A DNA stretch of 64,000 bases. It comes from Bombyx mori (Eukaryota; Arthropoda; Insecta; Lepidoptera; Bombycidae). Of the stretch, positions 43,246 to 53,350 are shown in pieces. The position numbers and the translations under genes were made by a program. The stretch is from NCBI RefSeq assembly GCF_030269925.1, contig NC_085129.1, positions 17,723,501 through 17,787,500 of the forward strand. Direction: 5' to 3'. Within the stretch, counting starts at the first letter, position 1. Each line of letters opens with the position of its first letter. The notes below the pieces were generated by a model. It was not told where the DNA came from, made no database searches, and saw only the letters and a program-made list of their open reading frames with translations.

Positions 43246-43379
43246 ATATTAATTTCTTCCACGTTAGAAGTATAAGGTTCGGAATTAATGGTGGGAAAGT
43301 GGCGTGAGCACGCACGGCTAACAGAATCCTTTATCCTTTCACGAAACGGGCATGAGTTCCACGAGGATCCAACCTGTGT

Positions 43380-43543
43380 GCTTAGTGCGAGTTTTTAACG
43401 TTCTCGATAGCGTAAAAGTTAACTTATGTATGGAGTTGGAAAAGCGCCCCTAGCGGCAAACGTAGGCAAACGTTTCAACTCCATACAAATTGTTGTTAAC
43501 TTTTACGCTATCGAGGACGTTAAAAACTCGCACTAAGCACACT
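43380..43543. mobile_element. Foldback MITE, CTAGGGGCGC family (copy 6, best preserved)
   Basis: The arms are TGTGCTTAGTGCGAG...AACGTTCTCGATAGCGTAAA and TTTACGCTATCGAGGACGTT...CTCGCACTAAGCACA. The core is GCGCCCCTAGCGGCAAACG. CTG lies outside both ends and may be a 3-bp target duplication. The whole 164-base unit can fold into one hairpin. Confidence 0.85.
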
Positions 43544-44280
43544 GATCTTCCAAGACAGGCGATGGTTCACATAAGCTCCCGTACTCAACGCGAGACAGTC
43601 CGCGAACGCGCAATTCAAAGTAGTTTTACGCATTGATGTATTTTTTTTATATATCAATGTACCTAGTTACCCTTTTTTTTTTGAAAAACAGGATGTAAAA
43701 GATAACTTCTTTGTTGCGCGGTTTTTCATGTTCGAAATAATTAGTTGCGAGAACGTCTAACGCGTAAAATAATGATAATAATAAAATAAAAACGAACAAA
43801 AACGTGCGATTTGATGTAGCGAACGTAGAAAATTGGTGTCAATAAAAAATGTTGTTAGAACAATTGACGTAAAGTACCTACACACCGCGACTGTTATGGT
43901 TTCTGTGTTCGAATAGTGATACGCATCGGCTTCCCACGTAGGTAATTACATATATTGAGTGCTTGAAGACTCGACCAAAACAAATCTTTTATATAAAAAA
44001 GTAATACTCGAATGAATATTAAATAGATAATTGTATATTTTATGATACATTCCCATCCCCTTGCCTTCTAACCGCCATTATTGCAAATTCGAACGACGTA
44101 TCAATGGAAAAAAAAAAAACGAAAAACAAAATGGCGGTTACCGCGCGTGTGGTTTAGCAAAGATGTAGTTTCAGCACGCTCACAATTCTTTGACGGCTTA
44201 AGACGTTTCAGCCATCTTATATCTAAATTTCTAATCTAAAACCTAATCTAAATCTAAAAATCTAAAAGTTTCTAAGCGAG
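43544..44280. other. No gene recognised
   Basis: AT-rich. A short CG-rich patch at 43575-43615 (CAACGCGAGACAGTCCGCG) has no associated frame. Confidence 0.3.
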
Positions 44281-44281
44281 G

Positions 44282-44602
44282 ACGGATAGGTGAGCTCACG
44301 GGCTAGCACTAGCCCTAGCTTCGCTCAATCTACTATAGTATCGGAATTGCGGTCCACAGAAAATCAGGCGAGAGACTCAGTGGGGTGTGTCTATGGGTTA
44401 GTTCAGCTCTTCAGTCCACTGAGTTTCTCGCCAGATCTTCTCAGTGGGTCGCTTTTCCGATCCGGTGGTAGATTCTGCGAAGCACTGCTCTTGTTAGGGC
44501 CAGTGTTAGCAACACTCCCGGCTAGAGCCCCAAATCTCACCTACTCGCCCGGTTTCGCTGACATAGCATCTCAAGACTATCAGCTTAGGTAGGAAAAAAA
44601 TA
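44282..44602 (+). mobile_element. Jockey-like 3' UTR fragments, family A
   Basis: An inverted, decayed piece (GTGAGCTCACGGGCTAGC...AATCAGGCGAGAGACTCAG) at 44285-44395 is followed by a clear direct copy from CCACTGAGTTTCTCGCC to CTATCAGCTTAGGTAGG. Together they form a short inverted pair. Confidence 0.75.
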
Positions 44603-45051
44603 GTCGTATTGCACAAGATCTGCAGTCTTTAGCACATATGGTCCAGTCGTTTCGGACTCACGTAAATAAGGAACATATAAAATTATTATTTAAAATCGTA
44701 ATATCTTTTTTATTGCCCACAGTAAAATTAATTGATTACCTAACAAGAAAGAAAGAAAAAATAAACGCATTAACAGAGATAATGCGTACATTTGTTCGAA
44801 GTTCATGTATTTTTTGCGATAGTAAAATTTGCTTTGTAACCTCATCGGAGATTAGTTATCTGAGTGGCAGCAATGATTGAGAGCTTATTAAAAAATGTTT
44901 TTTGTACGAAATGTAACTATAGACAACTAATAAATCGTTGTTATTTTCATTGTTAAATGAATTATTAGTTTGCTGAGTGCTTTTGAATTTGCTTTGTAAC
45001 GTTGTTTTGTCTATAATTTGGATTAGCGTGATGATGTCGAATCTTTTTTTT

Positions 45052-45118
45052 TTGTTTCCCTTGTAGGTAGTCAAGCATACGGCCCTCCTGATTGTAGTGA
45101 CCGTCACCCATGGACATC
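45052..45118 (-). mobile_element. Non-LTR 3' end, family C, short
   Basis: TTTCCCTTGTAGGTAGTC, AGCATACGGCCCTCCTG and CACCCATGGACATCAG. Confidence 0.6.
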
Positions 45119-45131
45119 AGTACAAATACAA

Positions 45132-45422
45132 TCTATACTAATATTATAAAGCTGAAGAGTTTGTTTGTTTGAACGCGCTAATCTCAGGAACTACTGGTCC
45201 GATTTGAAAAATTCTTTCAGTGTCAGATAACTCATTTATTGAGAAAGCCTAAAGGCCATAGGCTAACATCACGCTAGGACCAATAGGACCAAGCGGAGCA
45301 CCAATAAAGAATGTTTCAAAATCGGGGTATTTTTCCCTTTTGAGAGCTTACGCTATATTATGTAGATATAGGCCAAAGTAACTATTCACGTCCACACGGA
45401 CGAAGTCGCGGGTAAAAGCTAG
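45132..45422 (+). mobile_element. Helitron, non-autonomous (Lep1-like)
   Basis: Starts TCTATACTAATATTATAAAG after A, with CTGAAGAGTTTGTTTG and GGTCCGATTTGAAAAATTC. It ends CACACGGACGAAGTCGCGGG, TAAAAGCTAG before T. This matches the widespread lepidopteran Lep1-type non-autonomous Helitron. Confidence 0.88.
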
Positions 45423-45582
45423 TAAAAAATAAAACAATACTTTAATTACGTATATAAATGTGGCATATTAACTGAAATGTCGCTCAAACCAAATACCTAG
45501 CCATTTACCCGTCGATATGTGCGTTCATAAACAAAATATCCCCTTTAGCTAAAGGTAACAAAACAAAATAACACATAATAAA

Positions 45583-45790
45583 TCTATATATATAAAAGAA
45601 AGTCGTGTTGGTTACACAATTTATAACTCAAGAGCGGCTGAACTGATTTGGCTGAAAATTGGTGGGGAGGTAGCTTAGAACCAGGAGAAGGACATAGGAT
45701 CACTTTTTATCACGTTCCCATGGGATGTGACATAAATCGTGGTATAACAAAACGCAACTGACAGCTAAACGTAATAATATATTCTATGGT
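45583..45790 (+). mobile_element. Helitron 5' end, truncated
   Basis: TCTATATATATAAAAGAAAG then GTCGTGTTGGTTACAC and GGCTGAACTGATTTGGCTG, a familiar lepidopteran Helitron 5' end. No CTAG terminus was found. Confidence 0.65.
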
Positions 45791-45919
45791 TAATTATAGT
45801 AGAATTTTGAAGTTGACCGGTTGATGTGACCGGAAAAAAAACCATGTGGCGGAACAAAGTTCGCCAGGTCCACTCTTACCGTCTTTACCATACCGTACCA
45901 TACCGTCTTTACCATAAGG

Positions 45920-46318
45920 GCACACGGGGCCCGTGCCCAGGGCCCCCATTCTCGAGGGGCCCGGAAAGACCGACAATTTCTCTCACACGTTTATTCTCAA
46001 AACATTTTTGTCGGGCACATTGCAGTTTTTTCACAAATCAGTAATCAAAAGGTATTTACAAGGCATATACTATGCCTATAATAGAAGATTTTGCTCAACA
46101 GAAATCCCGAAAGAAACCACTATCGAAATCGTAACCAAAAAACCAGCAGCATTCTAATATCATTAATGACACATTATATCATACTGCATTTGATTACCTA
46201 TAATAAATGGTCTCATACTCAGTTAAAAATGTTATTATAATTCGCTTTTTTTACTTTCCAAAAGGGCCTCAAATTCTTGTGTGCCCAAGGGCCCCATCCT
46301 AGTTTAAGACGTCCCTGT
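45920..46318. mobile_element. Possible hAT-type element remnant
   Basis: The left side has GGGCACACGGGGCCCGTGCC and CAGGGCCCCCATTCT. The right side has the inverted GTGTGCCCAAGGGCCCCATC, ending AAGACGTCCCTG, so the minus strand starts CAGGGACGTCTT. The CAGGG-type end suits hAT, but the left terminus and target duplication are not resolved. The 74-codon frame inside is not recognised. Confidence 0.4.
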
Positions 46319-46365
46319 CCACTAGTATAAGATAAACAAAATAATATGTTCCCCATCTGGTTTCA

Positions 46366-46888
46366 CGAGACATCGCACAAATAAACAACTAACTGACCTT
46401 TTCATTATGCGTAATAACGTACCTCCTCTTCCTTAAAATAGAAGAATTAAACCTCAATATCTTCACAATTAAATTTAACGAGCGATAAATCGTATGAATT
46501 CACAATCGATGTCGCGTCACGAAAAAGGTTTATATCTTGAAACAACATGGAATCGTAAACCGTCACAATTTTATAACTCCCGCGCAAAGACGGCTGCGAA
46601 ACTAGGACCGAATCAAACGCACCTCGTGACGTCATTTGGGGCCAACTTTACTGGTGGTAGGACGTCTTGTGATTCAACACGTAAATACCACCACCCTGCC
46701 TATTTCTGCCGTGAAGCAGTAATGCGTTTCGGTTTGAAGGGCGGGGCAGCCGTTGTAACTATATTGAGACCTTAGAACTTATATCTCAGAGTGGGCGGCG
46801 CATTTGCGTTGTAGATGTCTATGGGCTCCAGTAACTACTTAACACCAGGTGGGCTGTGAGCTCGTCCACCCATCTAAGCAAAAAAAAA
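46366..46888 (+). mobile_element. Chimeric retroposon: 285-bp unique 5' part plus Bm1 body (copy 1)
   Basis: 46366-46648 (CATCGCACAAATAAACAACT...GACGTCATTTGGGGCC) is joined at TTTACTGGTGGTAGG to a Bm1 body with an A-tail. The reverse-complement copy at 55749-56272 has the same junction and ends at the same two points. Confidence 0.75.
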
Positions 46889-47395
46889 GAGAGGTGACAA
46901 TTTAGAAAACAGGCAAGATATATGGAATAAGGCAGAAGTCAAATGCGCTTTTTGGACCAGAGACGCTCTACTCTCAATATCTCAGTCCACGATGCCGTCC
47001 GCGCAGCCGGGGATAGTTAGACCTAGCGCAGGCTAATTCAGGAGAAATATTCCGAGATACCACGACGATTCATCGCATGCGACGACGTCAGCATTGACGA
47101 TTATCGACGCATCGATGCGATACATGATTTCCAATTACAAATCAATTGCGAAATTCAAATCGTACAAATAATCGTTTTTTCGTTAAAATATTATGTATTA
47201 TTAAAATTTATGACGCTTATAAAATTTAATTACATTTAAGCATTTTTCGTTTGGCATATACAAAATAATAGCTCTATGAGCCTTGATATTTTACCTTACT
47301 ATAATAGACGCGCGCCGCGGCTTCGATCGCGTCGAATTTGTCATTAAGGACGTTCAATAATCTCGATAATCGGTGTTTTAAGTCATTCTAAGCTC
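46889..47395. other. No gene recognised
   Basis: 46980-47060 resembles the decayed ORF2 C-terminal repeat at 19480. The rest is anonymous. Confidence 0.3.
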
Positions 47396-47495
47396 CCATA
47401 GTCAAAACCCACTGAGGTTCCCGTCGGATATTCTCAACGGGTCGCGATTCTGATTCGGTATCAGATTCAGGGAAGCACTGCTCTTGTTAGGGCAT
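47395..47495 (+). mobile_element. Jockey-like 3' UTR, short diverged fragment
   Basis: AACCCACTGAGGTTCCCGTC, CTCAACGGGTCGCGATTC and AAGCACTGCTCTTGTTAGGG. Confidence 0.6.
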
Positions 47496-47947
47496 AAAAA
47501 ACTGAATATATTACGGGAGATCGTGTCGTGCTCAATTCAAAGATTGACATTAGTCTGGCGGTACCCTGCTAATGTTACTGCCATTACCAATTCGAATCTG
47601 TTTTTAATGGCAATCCAACTCGAAACTCCTTAACGTCTCGTAGTCATAGTTAAAAGAAATTTTACGGCTAAGTAGACGTAATTAAAAGTAGTTTTACGGT
47701 ATTAATCCGTAATCAATGTGAACTGTAAAGAATTCGAAACGTAAAAAAGAATATAATGACAGTAAAAAATTCGGGATTAAAGTGTAAAACTAGTTTTAAT
47801 TATTCATGTAGGTTAGCGCTTTTTGTGAGTTCGCCTGGCTTGGTACCGTTTTCTTGTCTACTTCTGCCTTAAATTGAACTCAAGCTTGTTTCTCGAACGG
47901 TTTGATAACTGTACAACCGTATTGTGTGGGATAACTGTACAATATAA

Positions 47948-48232
47948 TTGAATTTTTTTTTTATTGCTTAGATGCGTGGACCAGCTCACAGCTCACCCAG
48001 TGTTTACGTGGTTACCGGAGCCCATAGACATCTACACAGTAAATGCGCTACCCACCTTGAGATATAAGTTCTAAGGTCTCTATAGTTACATCGGCTGCCC
48101 CACCCTTCGAAACGCATTACTGCTTCAGACAGAAATAGGCGGGGTGGTGGTGTTTACCCGTGCGGACTCACAAGAGATCCTACCACTAGTAATTACGCAA
48201 ATTATAATTGTAGGGTTCCTTCACCGTGGAAT
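47948..48232 (-). mobile_element. Bm1 SINE, body and part of head
   Basis: T-run, GCTTAGATGCGTGGACCAGC to CACTAGTAATTACGCAAATT, then only CCTTCACCGTGGAA of the head; the tRNA-like part is missing. Confidence 0.85.
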
Positions 48233-48309
48233 TTTGACCTTGTACCTCGCAGAATGAATGCATGTATGAACCGGATATAATCTGGGAACTTAATTCGCTT
48301 TTACTGCAT

Positions 48310-48470
48310 TAAACATACCGAGGGTTGAAAGGTGACATTACGCTTAATACGCGATCTTTACAATTATTAAAGGTGCTGTTTTATTTGGTATCAGCATCAA
48401 CAGTTCGATGTTTTTAATTGAACTTTAAGTTAAAAATAATTTTACTGAATTCAAATAGCTGAGGAGGTTT
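48310..48470. mobile_element. MITE, CGAGGGGTGAAAGG family
   Basis: Inverted relative to 10512: CCGAGGGTTGAAAGGTGACA, TACGCGATCTTTACAATTA, AACAGTTCGATGTTTTTAAT. Confidence 0.5.
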
Positions 48471-48861
48471 TATTTTTGTTTATAATTTTTTTTTTCTAAA
48501 TTTATATATATAATTCATAAATTAATTTTGATTTTGATTTAAATATTATGTATAATAATCTAATTATATATATAAAAAAAAAAACTATTTGAGGCCTCGG
48601 GAGACCAGAAGGCCGGTACGTATTTTGCACAAAGAATTAGCATTGCTATCCAGCGTGGAAATGCTGCCAGCCTTCTGGGAACACTGCCAACTGGCGGTGA
48701 GCTAACGCAGATTTTCTATTTATAAGTAGATTTACCTAAATAATTATTATTTTTATTCATTTATTAGATATAATTAGATTATTATACATAATATCCAAAT
48801 TTTAAACTTTAAATGGCTCTCTCTTGTAATTATGCAAAGCTGTCGCTCAAACCAAATATTA

Positions 48862-49052
48862 ATGCAGTGATGAATCAGTAATGCGTTACGGTTCGAAGAA
48901 TGTGGCAGCCGTTGTAACTATACTTGAGACCTTAGAACTTATATCTCTAGGTGGGTGGCGCATTTACGTTGTAGATGTCTATGTGCTCTAGTAACCACGT
49001 AAAAACCAGGTGAGCTGTGAGCTCTTCCACCCATCTAAGCAATAAAAAAAAT
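48862..49052 (+). mobile_element. Bm1 SINE, 5'-truncated
   Basis: Begins near CAGTGATGAATCAGTAATGCG and runs to CTAAGCAATAAAAAAAATG. Confidence 0.82.
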
Positions 49053-49394
49053 GGAACTTGACGTTGTGTTTCTTTAAGAAAAATTGGTACCTACAATTTG
49101 AAGATTGAAGCCCTTAAGCAAGGGACGCTTCACGAAGGGCATTAACTCATAAAACAGTAAAGACACATCCCGATTTAACTTACGTCTGTCACCGATCGTA
49201 GGGTCAATAACACAATATGATTTGCAGCCGCGCAGAATATAATAGTTTAGATAAATTCAAAATAGACACGAACAAAGACATAAATTTCAATCGTTTATCA
49301 ATACAGAAATGTATTCTGACACGGCATCGGAATGCATCGAATTGTGTGAATTAATAAATCCCTCATTCAGTGTAAAATCATAGAAAGAAAACTA

Positions 49395-49590
49395 GCGTTC
49401 TTCTTCTTTCTTTTTCTCCACCTTATCCCACTAGGTGGGGTCGGTATAGCAAATTTTTCTATTCCATTCTTCTCTATCAGCCGTCATCTCAACACTTACT
49501 CCTCTTTCTCTCATATCGTCATTCACACCATCCATGTCTTCTTCGGTCGACCTCTTCCCCCTCTACCTTGCACTGCCATTTCCATATATC
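49395..49590 (-). pseudogene. Non-LTR C-terminal fragment
   Basis: Minus strand reads GRGKRSTEEDMDGVNDDMRE, RGVSVEMTADREEWNRK and then TDPT, with TAGTGGGATAAGGTGGAG after it. Same family as 31240 and 53160. Confidence 0.6.
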
Positions 49591-49715
49591 TCCTAGTCAC
49601 ATGCATTTCTTCTCTACGCATCACATGTCCATATCACACTAATTGTCCGCTCTTTAATTTGTTAATTACCAGGAGCTACTTTCTTCCTCTGTTGCCTTCG
49701 ATTCGTTTTTTTTAT

Positions 49716-49905
49716 TTTTTAACCTATGCTGATAGCCTTGAGAGGCTATTTCAGCTTCTCCTTGACGTGTAGGTGAGCTGACGGGGCTCTAACTGGGAAT
49801 GTTGCTAGCACTGGCCCTAGCAAGAGCAGTGCTTCGAAGAATCTACCACCGGATCGGAAACGCGACCCCCTGAGAATATCCGCCGAGAAACTCAGTGGAC
49901 TTTAG
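49716..49905 (-). mobile_element. Jockey-like 3' UTR, family A
   Basis: AACCTATGCTGATAGCCTTG to GAGAAACTCAGTGGAC. Confidence 0.8.
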
Positions 49906-50030
49906 TCTTCGGGCGAACTCATGGTTCATTTTTTTAGGATCAAAATTTCCATGGCGTTTAAAACATTAACGAGCCGTGCGTTCATTGACTCTTAGCGAAT
50001 CCCTTACTAAACCCGAATTGTGGGTATGAA

Positions 50031-50458
50031 GTCGTCGTGGCCTAAAGGATAAGACGTCCGGTGCATTCGTATATAGCGATGCAACGGTGTTCGAACCCCG
50101 CAGGCGGGTACCAATTTTTCTAATGAAATACGTACTTGACAATTGTTCACGATTGACTTCCACGGTGAAGGAATAACATCGTGTAATAAAAATCAAACCC
50201 GCAAAATTATAATTTGCGTAATTACTGGTGGTAGGACCTCTTGCGAGTCCGCACGGTCTTATACCACCACCCTGCCTATTTCTGCCGTAAAGCAGTAATG
50301 CGTTTCGGTTTGAAGGGTGGGGCAGCCGTTGTAACTATACTGAGACCTTAGAACTTATATCTCAAGGTGTGTGACGCATTTACGTTGTAGATGTCTATGG
50401 GTTCCAGTAACCAGGTGGGCTGTGACCTCGTCCACACATCTAGGCAATAAAAAAAAAT
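50031..50458 (+). mobile_element. Bm1 SINE, full length
   Basis: Complete head and body with a deletion in the 3' part that removes the CACTTAACAC stretch (GTTCCAGTAACCAGGTGGGC). Confidence 0.93.
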
Positions 50459-50983
50459 TTAAAATATTTATTACAGCAAAGCACCGTCCATATTTATCAT
50501 GGACGAAAACTAACAGGTAATATTTTTTACTTAACTTACTTAATTTAATTTGAATAAATAATAAAGATACACGTATAAAAAAATATACAACGACACAAGT
50601 TTGTAATTAAATAATTTTAATACATTGAATAAAAACACTGGATTCATTTTGTTTGAATTAATTAGGCATGTGTAGTAATAATTGTAAGGTCAGAGTTATT
50701 GTTTGGCTAATATTGTTTTGCAAGCTCCTCTGTTCTCTAACGATTAGCGAACGAATCAATTAACGTATATGCTGAAATAAATTTGAAGTGTACGTCTGTG
50801 TGATTTCGAAATAAAGGAATCCTTGTTTGAAAAACGATTTAAAAAAATAAAAATTTAAAATCTGCGAGTCTGTTTCGGGCCGGTTTCCTTGAAAAGCTTT
50901 TTATACGGCCACGCAATCGATTAAGCACTAAAAGCACCGCATTCGAAAAGCTATGTTTGACGAACGTTTGCATAGCACGCAAA

Positions 50984-51292
50984 TCTATACATATAAATAA
51001 AATTGGAGTGTCTGTTTGTAATATTGAAATAGCCTCTTTTTATTACATGCATATAAATATATGTATATACGGTACATACACCAATAAAACATTTTTTACA
51101 ACTTTTGTCTGTCTGTTTGTTTGTTCCGGCTAATTTCTGGAACGGCTGGTCCGATTTTGACGGTACTTTCACTGATAGGTAGCTGATGATATAAGGAGTA
51201 ACTTAGGCTACTTTTTTAGACATCGCGGGACTCAACTATCAATCAATAATAAAATTTAATGTTTCCGAAGCGAAGCGAGGGCGGGTCGCTAG
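50984..51292 (+). mobile_element. Helitron, non-autonomous (family H1, copy 2)
   Basis: It has the same TCTATACATATAAATAAAA start and GGGCGGGTCGCTAG end as the copy at 3249. It lacks about 55 bases of that copy's GC-rich segment near the 3' end, where the 3.5-kb copy reads GCAGCTTCGCCCCGCGG. Confidence 0.85.
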
Positions 51293-51391
51293 TGTAATAT
51301 AAAGTTTATTTATACGCGTGAGCTCGAAGTGTAGCGGTTTTATTGCGCGCCATGAAATACTAGCTCACGGAAATACATGATTTAATAATAA

Positions 51392-51806
51392 CTAGAGGAC
51401 CCGCAGTAGTCGAAATTCGACTATAATTAATTGGAATTGTAAATTTGTACACTATTATGATTGTATTTTATACTTCTATAATCACAAATTTCGCTAAGAC
51501 TGTACACTATAAAAAATATTAACAAAGACAAACAATATTTAATCTCAATTTGACAACAGACGTCAAGAAGAAAAGTTTGACAATAAATAGTATGCATGCG
51601 TGTGTGCGTCAAATACATGGTATGTAGTGTGTGTAATGTTTTCTTTATTGATTTAATGTATCTTTTGTGCATTATTTAAAAAAAAATTAGCATTGTGCAC
51701 TTCTTCTCTATATTCTCTATGAGTGTGGAAAATTTCATACTCCTCCGTCCGCGCAATTTTCGTAAAAAGGGATACAAAGTTTTTGCTTCACGTATTAATA
51801 TATAGA
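51392..51806 (-). mobile_element. Helitron, non-autonomous (family H3, best copy)
   Basis: On the minus strand it starts TCTATATATTAATACGTG after A and ends GCGGGTCCTCTAG before T. Both termini are intact, 415 bases. Confidence 0.87.
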
Positions 51807-51955
51807 TAACTATGGTTTTTTTTAAGCATCGGACTTGTTCTGTTTCCGCAAATGGGTTAACTTCGTCACTCTTATGTAAGCGACGATATGTACGGCTAAT
51901 TATTATCGCTTCAGCGAAGCTCTTAGTCATACCATGGCCAGCATACGGCAAGCTT

Positions 51956-52203
51956 ACTGCTGGTAGGACCTCTTGGGAGTCTGCACGGGTAGGTACCACC
52001 ACCCCGCCTATTTCTGCCGTGAAGCAGTAATGCGTTTCGGTTTGAAGGGTGGGGTAGCCGTTGTAACTATACTGGGACCTTAGAACTTATATCTCAAGGT
52101 GGGTGGCGCATTTACGTTGTAGATGTCTATGGGCTCCAGTAACCATTTAACACCAGGTGGGTTGTGAGCTCGTCCACGCATCTAAGCAATAAATAAATAA
52201 AAA
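51956..52203 (+). mobile_element. Bm1 SINE body
   Basis: Starts TTACTGCTGGTAGGACC and ends GCAATAAATAAATAAAAAAG. Headless, otherwise well preserved. Confidence 0.9.
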
Positions 52204-52504
52204 AGTCACACAGTTTCGATAAACTTGCAAGGAAGGCGTATATATAGAAAACCAGCTCTAAATATAAATAAAACCCATTAAAAATGCCATGCGTAATTAA
52301 AAATCAATCGGACAACATTTGAATTCGCCTCGATATAATAATATGCACGTATCAATGCCATTGAATGGTATTTCAGATATTTCGTGGATTGCTGTTTGGC
52401 TTTTCTTTTTCAAATCTTTTCGCTAATTGTCATACACGACGCAAGCGTTTGATTTGGGGTCCTGGGGACGCTTGACCTGGGGGTACTGCTTTTTTTTTCT
52501 TTTT

Positions 52505-52702
52505 TTGTTACCTAAGCTGATAGCCTTGAGAGGCAATTTCAGCGGAACCTTAACTAGCAGGTGAGCTCACGGGGCTCAAACCTGACGACGTTGCTAACAC
52601 GAACCCTAGCAAGAGCCGTGCTCCGCAGAATCTACCACCGGATCGGAAACGCGACCCACTGAGAAGATCCGGCGTGAAACTCAGTGGGCTGTGTCTGAGG
52701 GT
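52505..52702 (-). mobile_element. Jockey-like 3' UTR, family A, inside a mariner relic
   Basis: GTTACCTAAGCTGATAGCC to GGCGTGAAACTCAGTGGGCT. Immediately after it the minus-strand mariner frame begins, so this insertion interrupts the transposase sequence. Confidence 0.8.
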
Positions 52703-52880
52703 AAAAGGGGCACTGCATTTTTCGCTTACGGTTATCGTAAAGAATCCACTTTTCATTACATGTCACAATTCGATCCAATATTCCTTCATTTCTATATCGA
52801 TTCAACAAGGCAACACAAGTTTCAACACGCGTTTCTTTCTGCGGATCAGTCAAATCATGAGGCATCCATTTAGCTGTTGT
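52703..52880 (-). pseudogene. mariner transposase fragment
   Basis: The minus-strand frame reads MPHDLTDPQKETRVETC, ALLNRYRNEGILDRIVTCNE and KWILYDNRKRK. The P-H-x-L-T and TxDEKWxxYDNxxR blocks identify a mariner-type (DD34D) transposase; one Asp of the second block is Asn here. Both flanks are missing. Confidence 0.8.
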
Positions 52881-52894
52881 TATTGTTAAGCTGT

Positions 52895-53142
52895 TTTAAT
52901 CATTTTATCACGGCTCACCTGACCCATCTGGTGTTTGGTCATTCACAACATTAAATTCCCTGGCATCCACTTTGAGACGAGTTCTAACGGCTGCCCCACT
53001 CTTTTTAATCTTACTGCTTCGCTGCAGAAATTGGTAAGGTGGTGGAATCTTTGCGTGGGGGCTCGTAAGACGACTTAAAGCAAATAATTCCGCAAATTAA
53101 ATTTATCGCGGGTTTGATTTTAATAACATGATATTATTCGCT
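52895..53142 (-). mobile_element. Bm1 SINE, strongly diverged
   Basis: CTAACGGCTGCCCCAC, TGCTTCGCTGCAGAAATTGG, AAATAATTCCGCAAATTAAA and TCGCGGGTTTGATTTTAATA keep the Bm1 order, with many changes. An old copy including part of the head. Confidence 0.7.
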
Positions 53143-53146
53143 TACA

Positions 53147-53265
53147 GAAGAAGAAGAAGTAGACCTCGTAGGGGTAGGTAGAGGTAGACCTAAGAAAAAA
53201 TGGATGGATTGCGTAAAAGACGATATGTGTAAGAAGAGAGTGAGCGAAGAAACGGTATGAAGTCG
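53147..53265 (+). pseudogene. Non-LTR C-terminal fragment
   Basis: After a GAA repeat it reads EVDLVGVGRGRPKKKWMDCV and KDDMCKKRVSEETV then stop. Confidence 0.6.
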
Positions 53266-53271
53266 GCTGAA

Positions 53272-53350
53272 GTCGTCGTGACCTAAAGGATAAGACGTCC
53301 AGTGCATTCGTATGTAGCGATGCACCGGTGTTCGAATCCCGCAGGCGGGT
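53272..53350 (+). mobile_element. Bm1 head, 5' half of an interrupted copy
   Basis: CGTCGTGACCTAAAGGATAA to GTTCGAATCCCGCAGGCGGG. The copy resumes at 55092 after the R1-clade insertion. Confidence 0.92.

Noticed and set aside
44290..44592. 100-codon plus-strand frame rich in Ser and Pro
   Set aside because: Lies entirely in jockey family A 3' UTR fragments; the translation (GLVQLFSPLSFSPDLLSGS and on) is UTR sequence.
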